Of a stretch of DNA of 64,000 nt, positions 23,318 through 32,532 are shown piece after piece. The position numbers and the translations under genes were made by a program. Location of the stretch: positions 1-64,000 of the forward strand of contig NZ_JAPMLQ010000003.1 of NCBI RefSeq assembly GCF_026410305.1, given 5' to 3'. Source of the DNA: Sulfitobacter sp. F26204. GTDB lineage: Bacteria > Pseudomonadota > Alphaproteobacteria > Rhodobacterales > Rhodobacteraceae. The number at the start of each line of letters is the position of its first letter. The stretch's first letter is position 1. Under the pieces are notes generated by a model. It worked only from the letters and a program-made list of their open reading frames with translations. It searched no databases and was not told the DNA's origin.

Positions 23318-23740
23318 ATGGCACGAGCCCAAGGGGCGCGGGCGCAGATGGCGCTTGCGTTCGAGACGACCTATGGAACGCCCCCCGTGGGCGGTTTCAC
23401 GAAGATGCCCTTCGCCAGCACCTCGCTGGGGGCGGAGCAACCACTGCTCAATTCGGAATTGCTGGGTTACGGCCGGGATCCGCTGGCGCCAATCAAGGAT
23501 GCGGTGACGGCGGACGGGGATGTCGTCGTGCCGCTCGACGCGGAAGCCTTCGGGTTCTGGTTGAAGGCAGCCTTTGGCGATCCGACCACGACCGGCAGCG
23601 GCCCCTGGACGCATGAGTTCCAGTCGGGGTCTTGGACGCTGCCCAGCATGTCCATCGAGACCGGCATGCCTGAGGTCCCGCGTTTTGCGATGTATTCCGG
23701 ATGCGTGCTCGACCAGATCAACTGGCAAATGCAGCGCTCT
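23318..23740 (+). pseudogene. Major tail tube protein, truncated
   Basis: The frame begins MARAQGARAQMALAFETTYG after AAGGAGA and reads a typical tail-tube N-terminus (LAPIKDAVTADGDVVVPLDA, and GMPEVPRFAMYSGCVLDQINW). After about residue 140 the homology stops and the sequence continues in another frame as part of a tail-tip protein. The C-terminal half of the tube protein is therefore missing, together with the genes normally between tube and tip. Confidence 0.7.
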
Positions 23741-24053
23741 GGGTTGGGCGGACGGCAAGCTGCTCGACACGGCCGGGATCACCTGGCGCTGGTATCCGGG
23801 TGACGAGAGCCAGACGGCCGATCCATTCATCACAGCCAAGACGGGCGCGGCCAACACGCCAGCCTATCGCGGCACGGCCTATGTCGTTTTTGAGGACCTG
23901 CCGCTCGGCAACTATGGCAACCGCATCCCGCAGCTGAGTTTCGAGGTTTTCCGCCCGCTGGCCGACGGGCGCGGATTTTTCCGCTTTAACAAAGGGGTTT
24001 GCGGGAACGGACCGAACCTCATATGCGCGCTGCCAGACCCAGACTGGGCTTAG
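23741..24053 (+). pseudogene. Tail-tip/host-specificity protein fragment
   Basis: The frame reads LGWADGKLLDTAGITWRW, YPGDESQTADPFITAKTG and AYRGTAYVVFEDLPLGNY, then GNRIPQLSFEVFRPL. These are hallmarks of the N-terminal part of large host-specificity (J/megatron-like) proteins of Rhodobacterales phages and gene transfer agents. Only about 75 such residues are left. From about 23,966 the sequence no longer resembles the family and stops at 24053. The fragment is fused to the tail tube gene by a deletion. Confidence 0.65.
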
Positions 24054-24391
24054 AATAGCCCTCAGTCTCAGTTTGGGCGAACCTCGTCCGTTCCGGTTCG
24101 GTCTCGTTTTCTCGTTACCTTTCAATACCCTGCTGCCCAACCCCGCCAAAACCCACCCGCACGTTCCAAACGACACCTATGGCAACATAGACAGAGCGCG
24201 CAGTAGGCGCGTTGCTTGGGATGCTGGCGTAAATTGGCGGATTTCTGGGGTTGGTTCGCATCCCATTCCCCTGACGAAACCCCGATGACAAACCATTTTG
24301 GCACAGTTAACGTTCAAGAACTTCAGACTGGTTCAGGCCGATGCGGAGGCTGAGCCAAACAAAGTACCGAGAACAAATTCACGATGCCTTC
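24054..24391. other. Non-coding stretch at the right side of the prophage
   Basis: No gene was recognised. The sequence has C- and T-rich runs and short open frames without family features. It probably contains the right boundary of the prophage remnant, but no attachment repeat can be named without the left end. Confidence 0.4.
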
Positions 24392-24664
24392 ATGGACCCA
24401 TTAGACATCATTCCTGACACACACGGCCAATCCGCCAAACTCGAGGCTACCCTCGCTGGGCTGGGGTGGCGGCGGAACGCGCTTGGTTGGACCCACCCAG
24501 ATCCGGATCGACAGACCGTCTTTCTGGGAGACTTCATCGACCATGGTCCGGATAATCGGGCTGTTCTCATGACTGTCCGAGAACTTGTCGATACAGGCAA
24601 GGCCAAGGCGATCATGGGCAATCATGAGCTCAACGCTCTGCACTTCCAGTCGGCACAATCCTAA
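24392..24664 (+). pseudogene. Truncated metallophosphoesterase
   Basis: About 90 residues keep the first three calcineurin-type motifs: DTHG near the start, GDFIDHGPDN and GNHELNALH. The protein stops with QSAQS where complete relatives continue for well over 100 residues with the remaining metal ligands. A phosphodiesterase cannot be active without them. The remnant lies between the prophage and the polysaccharide locus and marks a deletion or insertion edge. Confidence 0.7.
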
Positions 24665-24980
24665 ACCGCTTCACCGCTGACGAATGCGCCAATTCAACTA
24701 CCTCAAGAATGCCGGATATGTTTCGTCAAAACTTGAAACGATCTAACATCGGGTTCTGATTAACCGATACGACGCTGAAGACTGTGTGATTTCGGTCGGC
24801 GAAGTCGAAGTCGCTGGTGGGCCAAAGCTATGGAAGGGGTCGGCAAGTCTTCGTCAAAAGGCCATAGCAGCGGGACCGTACGCGATCTTTCTCGTCAAAG
24901 AGGCAAAGGAGCAGAGCTATCTCAGGCTGTTGCTTGCTCAAGCCGATTTGACCCATTCGCGTCTGACTGGCCGCGAGAGT
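24665..24980. other. Gap with no recognisable gene
   Basis: These 316 bases contain no supported gene. A short frame reading RQFNYLKNAGYVSSKLETI near 24,685-24,747 looks like the tail of a lost protein, but I cannot name it. No T-run terminator was found after the convergent aminotransferase gene. Confidence 0.35.
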
Positions 24981-26114
24981 TCAGCGGCCTTTATCAAGCA
25001 GGGCTGTGACCCGCCCGATCACCTCATCCTGCTGCTCGTCGGTCATGTCGCTGCCGGACGGCAGGCAGAGGCCGTTGGCGAAGAGGCGCTCGTCGAAGCC
25101 ATTTCCGTGATAGGGTGCACCCGCATAGAGTGGCTGTTTGTGCATCGGTTTCCAAAGCGGGCGAGACTCGATCTGATGTTCGAGAAGCATCAGGCGGATG
25201 TCCTCGCGCGTGACCCCGGTCTGATCGGGGTCGATGGTCAGCGCGGTCAGCCAGCGGGTCGAGTGCAGTCCGTCAGGCTCAGGCATGAAGGCGATGCCGT
25301 TGCGGGAGAGGGCGGTTTTGTAGCGCGCGAAGATTTCGCGGCGGCGGGCGACGCGGGCGTCCAGTACCTCCATTTGCCCCAACCCAATCGCAGCACAGAT
25401 GTTGGAGAGGCGGTAGTTGTAGCCGTAGGTGGAATGTTCGTAATGGGGTGCCGGGTCGCGGGCCTGTGTGGCCAAAAAGCGGGCTTCTTCGGCCCAGTCC
25501 CCATGGCGTGTGACGAGCATGCCGCCGCCGGAGGTCGTGATGATCTTGTTGCCGTTGAAGGACAGGATCGCGGCATCGCCACCGGTGCCGGCTTTGCGTC
25601 CATTCTTGAAGGTGGCACCAAGGCTTTCGGCACTATCGACGATCAGGCGTACGCCGTATTGCGCCGCGAGGCTCTCCAGCGGGTCGAGATCGGCGGATTG
25701 ACCATAAAGATCTGTGGGCACGATGGCTTTGGGCAGACGGTTTTCAGCAGCGGCCTTGGCAAGTTCCTCGGCGAGGCGTGCGGTGTCGATGGTCCAGTTT
25801 GTCGGGTCGAGATCGAAAAAGCGCGGGGTGGCATCGAGGTAGTTCACCGGAAAGATGCCACCTGCGAAGGTCATCGAGGAAATCCAGACTTCGTCGCCCG
25901 GACCGACACCCGCGATGCGCAGGGCGAGGTGCAGGGCGGCAGAGCCTGATGACAGGCCGACGCAATGCACATCCGCGCCGAGGTAGTCGCGCACAGAAGC
26001 CTCGAAGGCCGCGAGTTGGGGACCGAGGGGAGCGACGAAGTTCGACGCAAAGGCCTCGGCTACGCGGCGCTCCTCATGGCCAGACATGTGGGGGCGGGAC
26101 AGGTAGATACGCAT
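24981..26114 (-). CDS. DegT/DnrJ/EryC1-type sugar aminotransferase (PglE-like)
   Basis: This 377-residue PLP enzyme transfers an amino group to a 4-keto-sugar nucleotide. The Schiff-base lysine is K190 in FNGNKIITTSGGG, preceded by the cofactor-binding aspartate D160 in LIVDSAESLG, and GSAALHLAL binds the phosphate. The N-terminal IYLSRPHMSGHEERRV is typical of PglE-type aminotransferases. It is the last gene of a long minus-strand operon and follows a PglD-like acetyltransferase and a PglC-like transferase, so it probably makes UDP-4-amino-sugars for the lipid-linked repeat unit. No 4,6-dehydratase (PglF) gene lies in the window. Confidence 0.85.
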   Translation of the reverse strand: MRIYLSRPHMSGHEERRVAEAFASNFVAPLGPQLAAFEASVRDYLGADVHCVGLSSGSAALHLALRIAGVGPGDEVWISSMTFAGGIFPVNYLDATPRFFDLDPTNWTIDTARLAEELAKAAAENRLPKAIVPTDLYGQSADLDPLESLAAQYGVRLIVDSAESLGATFKNGRKAGTGGDAAILSFNGNKIITTSGGGMLVTRHGDWAEEARFLATQARDPAPHYEHSTYGYNYRLSNICAAIGLGQMEVLDARVARRREIFARYKTALSRNGIAFMPEPDGLHSTRWLTALTIDPDQTGVTREDIRLMLLEHQIESRPLWKPMHKQPLYAGAPYHGNGFDERLFANGLCLPSGSDMTDEQQDEVIGRVTALLDKGR

Positions 26115-26118
26115 GGGG

Positions 26119-26745
26119 TCAGTCCTTGATTAGGGGTTTGGCCGGGTTGCCGACGATTGTGACACCCGGCGCCACATCGCGGGTCACGACCGCGCCCATG
26201 CCGACGATGGCGCCGGCACCAATGTTGATGCCCTGGCGGATGATGGCGCCCGAGCCGATATAGGCGTGATCGCCGATGGTGACATTGCCATTGCACTTCA
26301 CGCCCGGTGCGAAGGTCACGAAATCGCCGATGATGCAGTCATGCTCGACATAGGAATAGAGATTGGCGTGAAAACAGCGGCCAATGCGGATGTTTGAGGT
26401 CAGGGTCACAAAAGGGGACAGACAGGCGCCTTCTTCGATGACGACTTCATCCATCTGCACAACAGAAGCCGCTCGGGCCTCTACAAGGGGAACTTTCGCA
26501 ACGCTGCATTTTTCTGCGAGGGTCTGGCGGGTTTTTGAGGCGGCTATCGCGATGCTGACGGCCTTTTCACCAGATTGGCGTTTGAGAAATTCGGCCCAAG
26601 GAATGACATCATGACCGTTGACGTAACTCGGGGCTTGTCCATCGTCGATGAAAACAAGTTCGGTCCGTGGGTGTTGCGCGCGCAGCAAGGGCATGATCCC
26701 CCGTCCGCAACCGGAAGCCCCATAAACGCCGATTAACATGCTCAC
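26119..26745 (-). CDS. PglD-like sugar-nucleotide N-acetyltransferase
   Basis: The 208-residue protein has an N-terminal Rossmann-like part (LIGVYGASGCGRGIMPLL) that binds the UDP-sugar and a C-terminal left-handed beta-helix with hexapeptide repeats (IGRCFHANLYSYVEHDCIIG, VTIGDHAYIGSGAIIRQG). The histidine in VEHDCIIGDF is the likely catalytic base. It acetylates the 4-amino group made by the neighbouring aminotransferase using acetyl-CoA. It overlaps the PglC-like gene by four bases. Confidence 0.85.
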   Translation of the reverse strand: MSMLIGVYGASGCGRGIMPLLRAQHPRTELVFIDDGQAPSYVNGHDVIPWAEFLKRQSGEKAVSIAIAASKTRQTLAEKCSVAKVPLVEARAASVVQMDEVVIEEGACLSPFVTLTSNIRIGRCFHANLYSYVEHDCIIGDFVTFAPGVKCNGNVTIGDHAYIGSGAIIRQGINIGAGAIVGMGAVVTRDVAPGVTIVGNPAKPLIKD

Positions 26746-27335
26746 GATCCGTTCCCCGTGAATTTTGACATGGTGGCTTCGCCTGCGGCAGATATTCCGT
26801 CGCGTTTGATGACCTTGCGGAGGGTCAGCCAGATGATCTTCAGATCCAGCCAGAGGCTGCGATTGTCGACATACCAGACATCGAGCGCGAATTTCTCATC
26901 CCAAGAAATCGCGTTGCGCCCGTTCACCTGCGCCCAGCCGGTGACGCCGGGGCGCAGCTCGTGGCGGCGCGACTGCTCTTCGGAGTAGAGCGGCAGATAT
27001 TCCATCAACAAAGGGCGCGGGCCGACGAGGCTCATGTCTCCCTTCAGCACGTTCCACAGTTCGGGCAGTTCGTCGAGCGAACTGGAGCGCAGAAAGCGGC
27101 CGAGTTTGGTCATGCGTTGGGAATCGGGCAGGGGGGTGCCATCTGCGTCGAGGGCGTCGCGCATGGTGCGGAATTTGATCATTCTAAAAGGCTCACCGCG
27201 GAGGCCGGGGCGCGTTTGGCTGAAGAGCACTGGCGCCCCCATCTCGCGGCGGATTTTATAGGCTACAATCGCCAGAACTGGCGATAACAGAAGTAAACCC
27301 AAGCTGGCCCCGAGAATATCAATAATTCGTTTCAT
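26742..27335 (-). CDS. PglC-like initiating sugar-phosphate transferase
   Basis: This 197-residue membrane protein is a monotopic phosphoglycosyl transferase that moves a sugar-phosphate to undecaprenyl phosphate. An N-terminal re-entrant hydrophobic helix (LGASLGLLLLSPVLAIVAY), the MIKFRTMRDA motif, the catalytic Asp-Glu dyad (D88-E89 in LDELPELWNVLKGDMSLVGP) and the PRPLL segment are all visible. It starts the assembly of the polysaccharide repeat unit. The linked PglD/PglE-like genes suggest a di-N-acetylated or N-acetyl amino sugar as first residue. Confidence 0.9.
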   Translation of the reverse strand: MKRIIDILGASLGLLLLSPVLAIVAYKIRREMGAPVLFSQTRPGLRGEPFRMIKFRTMRDALDADGTPLPDSQRMTKLGRFLRSSSLDELPELWNVLKGDMSLVGPRPLLMEYLPLYSEEQSRRHELRPGVTGWAQVNGRNAISWDEKFALDVWYVDNRSLWLDLKIIWLTLRKVIKRDGISAAGEATMSKFTGNGS

Positions 27336-27376
27336 CTATCGCGCCGTTTCAAATTCCCAGCCAATTGCCTTAAAGC

Positions 27377-28594
27377 TTAACGTGTAGCACCTGTCACCCA
27401 TTGAACCCATTCGGAAGACAGTTTCGCGCGAGAAAAGCGTGTTTTCGCAAGTTCTTGCGCATTCATCCCTTTCTGTCGAAGCGCTTCGCGATCCGAAGCG
27501 GCCGCGATCAGAGCGTCCGCGAAGGTGGCCGGGTCATTGGGCGGCACGGCAAAACCACAATCGGTTTCCTTAATTAAGCCCGCAAGCCAGCCCGGATAAT
27601 TGTTCAAAACGGGCAATCCGGCAGAGATGTAGTCGAAGAACTTGTTCGGAGACGTGCCGAAGTAAAATGCAGGAACATTCCTCAGAACTTGCAGCCCTAA
27701 ATCAGCACCCGCCATCAATCCAGTGAGCTTGGTTTTGGGAACAGGGTCGAGGAACAGAACGTTGTCGAGGCCTCGCGCTTCCGCTTCGGCCATAAGTCCT
27801 GGCTTTTCTCGCCCTTGTCCGACCAAGGCGATCCGGATGTCATCACGCCCGCGCTCTTTTAAAACCGCTGCCGCATTGAGAACACTATCCAGACCATTCG
27901 CGTTCCCATGCGTTCCCGTGAAAATTGCAAGCAACTGATCGTCTCGCACTCCGTTGGGCCGCCATGCCTCCGCAGGAGATATAAACAGATCGAGATCGCA
28001 ACCGTTGGGCACCATTGCGATCCGTGCCTTGTCGACCCCGCGGGATGCAATGCCCTCGACGATGCCGGGCGACAGGCCCACCAATCGATCTGCCGACCGA
28101 TAGGATACCCATTCCAGAACAGACATAAGCCCAAGCACGACCGGGTTGGTGATCACGCCCATTGCTTTGGGCAATTCCGGCCAAAGATCCCGAACCTCGA
28201 ACACAAAGGTTTTGCGCGTCAGCCAGCGCGCAAAAATACCCGGGATGCCCGCCGTTAGCGGGGTTGTCGTCGCGAATGCAACATCTGCAGGTTCCCGCAG
28301 AGCCACGCCAACCGACCCAACAGCAAACTTCAGGAAAACTCCAAGACGCTGCATGAATCCCATATGATTGCCGTAATCGAGATCGAATTCGATTACATCA
28401 ATCCCCTCGACAACGCCGCGTCGCTTTCCCTTTTCAAACTGCATGCTCAAACCCGTTTTCCCCTGGGCATAGCTGCCGCAGACCATCGTGACGCTATGCC
28501 CGGCCCGAATAAGTGCTTGGGCCATCTCGTAGGAGCGGGTTCCGGCCGATCCCTGCGGAGTTGAGAAATGTTGGTGGAAATAGAGAACGTGCAT
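27377..28594 (-). CDS. Glycosyltransferase family 4 (WbuB/PglA-like)
   Basis: The ATG at 28594 (MHVLYFHQHFSTPQGSAG) is preferred to a TTG two codons earlier. The product has 405 residues in two Rossmann domains. The C-terminal domain carries the GT-B donor site (LAIFTGTHGNANGLDSVL, and NKFFDYISAGLPVLNN). It would add the second sugar of the repeat unit on the cytoplasmic face. It overlaps no gene but its start lies right after the stop of the heparinase-like gene. WbuB-type enzymes commonly transfer N-acetyl-fucosamine or related sugars, though the donor cannot be told from sequence. Confidence 0.85.
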   Translation of the reverse strand: MHVLYFHQHFSTPQGSAGTRSYEMAQALIRAGHSVTMVCGSYAQGKTGLSMQFEKGKRRGVVEGIDVIEFDLDYGNHMGFMQRLGVFLKFAVGSVGVALREPADVAFATTTPLTAGIPGIFARWLTRKTFVFEVRDLWPELPKAMGVITNPVVLGLMSVLEWVSYRSADRLVGLSPGIVEGIASRGVDKARIAMVPNGCDLDLFISPAEAWRPNGVRDDQLLAIFTGTHGNANGLDSVLNAAAVLKERGRDDIRIALVGQGREKPGLMAEAEARGLDNVLFLDPVPKTKLTGLMAGADLGLQVLRNVPAFYFGTSPNKFFDYISAGLPVLNNYPGWLAGLIKETDCGFAVPPNDPATFADALIAAASDREALRQKGMNAQELAKTRFSRAKLSSEWVQWVTGATR

Positions 28595-28596
28595 GA

Positions 28597-30405
28597 TCAA
28601 AAAGCAATCTTCGTGACGAGAGTTCCCGGTCGGCTTACTTTGACCGAGAGTTCAGGAATCTCTGTTTTCTGCAGGTAGTAGCGAGACTCAACCGTGGTAC
28701 CGAGTACCGGGGAGATCGGCTTGCCATTGAATTCAATCGCAATCTTGTAGGTCCCATTCCGGACGGTGTCACCTTTAATATGCCAATCGCAAGGTGCTAG
28801 GCGCCAACGCAAGCATGCATCCTCAAAACTGCCGGTGATCGTATCCCGGCAAATCAGTGCATCAGCGCTCAGGGTGATCGCCCGGTGGTGCCGAACACCG
28901 TGGGGGTCAATGTATGCCGCCGCTCCACTTGCCGTAACACCATCATCCAAAACAGGCTCGACAGTCTCGGCCTTGAGCCAATCTCCAAAAAGGAAACGTC
29001 CGAGTCGAGGCATCTGGTCGCGCCCATCGAATTCAATCGTATTATGTGCCGCCGTGCCTGCGAACCATTCAGCGCCCTCGGCATTATAACTAAAAGTCCC
29101 CGCATCGCGCAGCAGGTTGGTTCCGTTGTGCCAGAGATCGACATGCAGAGCGTCTGATTGACTGGGGCGGTAGCGGAATCGCGGATAGCGCAGCACCGCC
29201 ATGGACCGCCCCGTGCGCAACACATGATAGCCGCCATCGTCGAAACTGGCGCTGCGCAACGGCGCGGCTCTCTGCCCTTCAGGCACGTCGAGCCAACGCT
29301 GTGGGGCGCTCCAGGGTCCTGGGCCAAAGGCGTCCTCGTCTTGGAACAAGGCCGCTGCCAATTGGACCGAGGGGCGGAAATCGCGGTAATCCGTTCCTGT
29401 CAGTTGTAACAATCGCGCCCCGTCATTGGCCCCGATATTGGGCGTGTCTCCGGTTTCGGGGTCGGTCATCGCACGCAACCAGCCGGTTGCCGCCATCAGC
29501 CGCGCATGCAGTCGGTTCGAAAACGCGGGCATGCCGCGATGCCGACGCCAAGCCTCGGCCAAGGAGTACGTATCAAGCATCACGCGGTGATAGGTCACCG
29601 AATATTGGCTGAAACTGCCATCGGGCTCGATCAGGGTCGCTGCACGCTCTTCCAGCCAGCGCCGCCCCTTGTGGGCCCAACCTTCGGCTCGAGGATCCTG
29701 ACCCATCAGAAAGCAGCCGCCAATAAACAACGCGGCGGCCTCAGAGGTGCCGTGATTGTTCTGCTGACCGATGGCATAAGACATTGTCGGCGCGATGCGT
29801 TGCAGATGCGCGCGCAGCAAATCGACTAGGCCTGGTTCTGGTCTCTGGTCCTGACCCAGCACCCAGGCCGCAACGACCAGGTGCATTACGCGGATTGATG
29901 CCTCTTGCCCACATTTCCAGTTTGGCCCCTTGTAAGGTGGATTTCGGGCAGCCCAGTCTGCCAGCCAAAGGTTCAAGCGTTCCAGCGCCGGCCCATCGCC
30001 ACAGGACGCGGTCGTGGCCCAGGCGACGACCCAGTCCATCCGAGACAGCTCCCACAGCCCTTTGATATCCCCGGTGCCGAAATCGGGGATGCGCCACCAG
30101 TCTCGGGTGGCGTTTGGCTGGGCAGTATTGGAGAACGGGTTGGAGAACCAATCTGGCGGCGCATCAGGCAAGGGCGCGCTGTGCCAGCCGAACCACCACA
30201 GTCTGTCATCCCAGGCGTGGTTCGGATGGGTTTTCTGTCTGGGCGCGTCAACGACACGAAAAAACGGCGGCTGGGCTACGGGCGCCACCAGCCGCTGGGC
30301 CGGATGCCGCCCGCTTTTCAACCCGAGCCGATAGGCCGCGACCCTCGCGATACTGGCAGGTCCCAACCGGGCGTAAGTACTAACCTGTGTCAGGCGACGG
30401 TTCAT
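28597..30405 (-). CDS. Heparinase II/III-like polysaccharide lyase-type protein
   Basis: The ATG at 30405 overlaps the stop of the upstream oxidoreductase (ATGA). The 602-residue protein has an alpha-barrel N-terminal half (NWKCGQEASIRVMHLVVAAW; IGQQNNHGTSEAAAL with the likely catalytic His/Asn; YSVTYHRVMLD) and a C-terminal beta-sandwich with FDDGGYHVLR and DALHVDLWHNGTNLLRDAG. This is the layout of PL12/heparinase II/III proteins. No signal peptide is obvious. Inside a polysaccharide operon it may trim, epimerise or degrade a uronic-acid polymer. WecC in the same operon would supply a uronic acid. Confidence 0.8.
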   Translation of the reverse strand: MNRRLTQVSTYARLGPASIARVAAYRLGLKSGRHPAQRLVAPVAQPPFFRVVDAPRQKTHPNHAWDDRLWWFGWHSAPLPDAPPDWFSNPFSNTAQPNATRDWWRIPDFGTGDIKGLWELSRMDWVVAWATTASCGDGPALERLNLWLADWAARNPPYKGPNWKCGQEASIRVMHLVVAAWVLGQDQRPEPGLVDLLRAHLQRIAPTMSYAIGQQNNHGTSEAAALFIGGCFLMGQDPRAEGWAHKGRRWLEERAATLIEPDGSFSQYSVTYHRVMLDTYSLAEAWRRHRGMPAFSNRLHARLMAATGWLRAMTDPETGDTPNIGANDGARLLQLTGTDYRDFRPSVQLAAALFQDEDAFGPGPWSAPQRWLDVPEGQRAAPLRSASFDDGGYHVLRTGRSMAVLRYPRFRYRPSQSDALHVDLWHNGTNLLRDAGTFSYNAEGAEWFAGTAAHNTIEFDGRDQMPRLGRFLFGDWLKAETVEPVLDDGVTASGAAAYIDPHGVRHHRAITLSADALICRDTITGSFEDACLRWRLAPCDWHIKGDTVRNGTYKIAIEFNGKPISPVLGTTVESRYYLQKTEIPELSVKVSRPGTLVTKIAF

Positions 30406-32522
30406 GCCTGGGCGCGCAAGATCTCTGCCACATCGATACTGACCTTGGCGACCTCGAACAATTCGGTGGCCGGAATAGGGGGGGCACCACCCGCTTCGAC
30501 CGCCTTCACAAAGGCCGCCGCGCAGGGTGTCTGCCCTTTGTCTTGCCGCCATAGGTTCTGCTTTTTGAATCCCGGCCAGTTGAAGCCGCGAAGCTTCAGG
30601 AAGTTGTCCAGCTGCAAGGTGCGTCCGGCGGCAAAGACCTCGACCCGTTCCTTGGCAAAGGATGCACCGCCATTGGCGAGGTAATGGATGGTGCCGAACG
30701 ACCCGTCCTCGAACCCGAGAGTGATCGAAGCCTTGTCCTCGGTCACCGCCTCGGCATCGGTGTCGCCCATGCGCCGTGCTTGAACCGAGGTGATCGGAGA
30801 CCCGGCGAGAAAGCGCATCAGGTCGATGTAATGGCAGGCCTCGCCGATGATCCGCCCTCCGCCTGTCGCCCGGTCTTGCGTCCAGTGATCCGCCGGGATC
30901 GCACCGGCGTTCATCACCATGACAAAGCTTTTGGGGGCAGTCACCGCACTTAGCAGGCGCTTCATCGTCTGAACTTGCGGCGCAAAGCGACGATTGAAGC
31001 CCACCATGAGGTGCCTGCCACTTTCAGCATGGGCCGACTTGACTTCATCGAGATCCTCAAGTGTCAGGGCCAGCGGTTTTTCTACAAACACATGCTTGCC
31101 TGCGCGCAAGGCCTGTGAGGTGAAGCGGCCATGCGTGTTATGGCGGGTAACAATCGCTACGGCGTTGATAGCCGGATCAGCGATCAGACCATCGGTGTCC
31201 GAGGTCGCCTGGGCAAAGCCCGTGCGCCGCCCATGCACAACCGCATTGGTTCCGCCCGCCGATGCGATGCTGTGCAGCGTCGCGCCCGAGGCCTTGAAAG
31301 CCGGGATCAACATGCGCGAGGCATAGTTTCCGGCCCCGACGAACCCGACCACCGCCTTGCCCGAGGCCGCGACGGGCGCGTCGGCCAAGGTCACGCTGCG
31401 CAGATGGCGGGGTTCGACCGCATGCCCATATGTCAGAATGATCCCAAGCGCGGCCTTGTCCGAGGTCAGCAATTCATAGGCGCGTGGCGCGTCTTCGAAG
31501 GGAACGCGATGGCTGATCAGATGTGACACATCCAACGCGCCAGAGGCCAGCATATCCAGCGCCGCCTCGAAATTGCGTTGCTGTGTCCAGCGTACGAAGC
31601 CAATGGGATAGTCGTTGCCGTCGTCTTCGTAGGACGGATCATAGCGGCCGGGACCATAGGAGCATGAGACCTGGAAATTCAATTCCTTTTCGTAAAAGTC
31701 GGCGCGGTTCAGCTCGATACCGGTCACACCGACCAGTACAATCCGCCCGCGCTGACGGCTCATGCGCGCAGCTTGGGTGATAGGATCGCTAGATTTGGTC
31801 GAGGCGGTAATGATAACGCCATCTATGCCAAAGCCTCGGCTGAAGGCCATACCCGCTGCCACCGGGTCTTCGCCCGCACCAGGGTTACAGGTCTCGGCAC
31901 CGAATTTACGCGCCAGAGCCAGCTTTTCCGGGTCGAAATCGATCGCGAGTACACGACAGCCCTGTGCACGGAGCATTTGCACAGTCAACAGCCCGATCAA
32001 CCCAACGCCAGTGACGACGAAACTCTCGCCCAACGAGGGCTGGGCAAGACGAATTCCTTGCAGGCCAATACTCGCCACCACCGTAAAGGCAGCAGCTTCG
32101 TCACTGACACCGTCAGGGATCTTCGCACAGAGGTTCTTGGGGACGCTCACGACATCAGCATGCGGCCCGTTCGAGACCACCCGATCACCGCTCTGAAAGC
32201 CATCTGCCTTGCTCTGGCTGACCACGCCAACATTACAATAACCAAGCGGGATTGGTTGGCCGAGCTTCGAGCGCACGGCGTCCACGGTCGTCATCAACCC
32301 GTCGGTGGCCACCTTGTCCAGCACCTGTCGCACCTTTTCCGGTTGGCTGCGAGCCTTGGCGACCAGCCCGGACTTTCCGAAATCGACCAGCATCCGCTCG
32401 GTCCCGGTCGAAATCAATGATACGCTGGTGTCGATCAACAGGCTGCCCCGCTTCGCCTGAGGCGCGGGCGCCTCGATGAGTTCGGATTCGCCGGTAGAGA
32501 GATTTTGGAGGATCTGTTTCAT
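30402..32522 (-). CDS. Two-domain oxidoreductase (zinc-type dehydrogenase plus Gfo/Idh/MocA)
   Basis: The 706-residue product fuses two dehydrogenases. Residues 1-350 are a medium-chain dehydrogenase with GVGLIGLLTVQMLRAQG as NAD-binding turn. From about residue 385, VGFVGAGNYASRMLIPAF opens a Gfo/Idh/MocA domain with EKPLALTLEDLDEV and GGRIIGEACHYIDLMRFL. Such two-domain proteins regularly accompany heparinase-like genes in surface-polysaccharide clusters. It probably oxidises or epimerises a sugar or uronic acid. The exact substrate is unknown. It is coupled to the heparinase gene. Confidence 0.88.
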   Translation of the reverse strand: MKQILQNLSTGESELIEAPAPQAKRGSLLIDTSVSLISTGTERMLVDFGKSGLVAKARSQPEKVRQVLDKVATDGLMTTVDAVRSKLGQPIPLGYCNVGVVSQSKADGFQSGDRVVSNGPHADVVSVPKNLCAKIPDGVSDEAAAFTVVASIGLQGIRLAQPSLGESFVVTGVGLIGLLTVQMLRAQGCRVLAIDFDPEKLALARKFGAETCNPGAGEDPVAAGMAFSRGFGIDGVIITASTKSSDPITQAARMSRQRGRIVLVGVTGIELNRADFYEKELNFQVSCSYGPGRYDPSYEDDGNDYPIGFVRWTQQRNFEAALDMLASGALDVSHLISHRVPFEDAPRAYELLTSDKAALGIILTYGHAVEPRHLRSVTLADAPVAASGKAVVGFVGAGNYASRMLIPAFKASGATLHSIASAGGTNAVVHGRRTGFAQATSDTDGLIADPAINAVAIVTRHNTHGRFTSQALRAGKHVFVEKPLALTLEDLDEVKSAHAESGRHLMVGFNRRFAPQVQTMKRLLSAVTAPKSFVMVMNAGAIPADHWTQDRATGGGRIIGEACHYIDLMRFLAGSPITSVQARRMGDTDAEAVTEDKASITLGFEDGSFGTIHYLANGGASFAKERVEVFAAGRTLQLDNFLKLRGFNWPGFKKQNLWRQDKGQTPCAAAFVKAVEAGGAPPIPATELFEVAKVSIDVAEILRAQA

Positions 32523-32532
32523 TTTCCGGAGC

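Larger units (their letters stand above)
1..24050. mobile_element. Decayed lambdoid prophage, left end outside window
   Basis: Replication, methylation, packaging, head and tail genes follow in the order usual for lambda-like prophages of Rhodobacteraceae. No integrase and no attachment site was found, so the left boundary lies outside the window and the right boundary is only estimated, from where phage-like coding stops. The element looks defective. The capsid gene carries an in-frame amber codon, the tail terminator gene is interrupted by a reverse-oriented cargo gene, and the tape measure and most of the tail genes are missing. No lysis gene was recognised. Confidence 0.85.

Noticed and set aside
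1-24050. Gene transfer agent instead of prophage
   Set aside because: Tail-tip sequence resembles GTA proteins, but replication genes, methyltransferases and a lambda-type terminase/portal/gpW set are typical of a prophage and not of the GTA cluster.
24786-25949. A 387-codon plus-strand frame over the aminotransferase gene
   Set aside because: It is antisense to a well-supported PLP enzyme and has no domain of its own.
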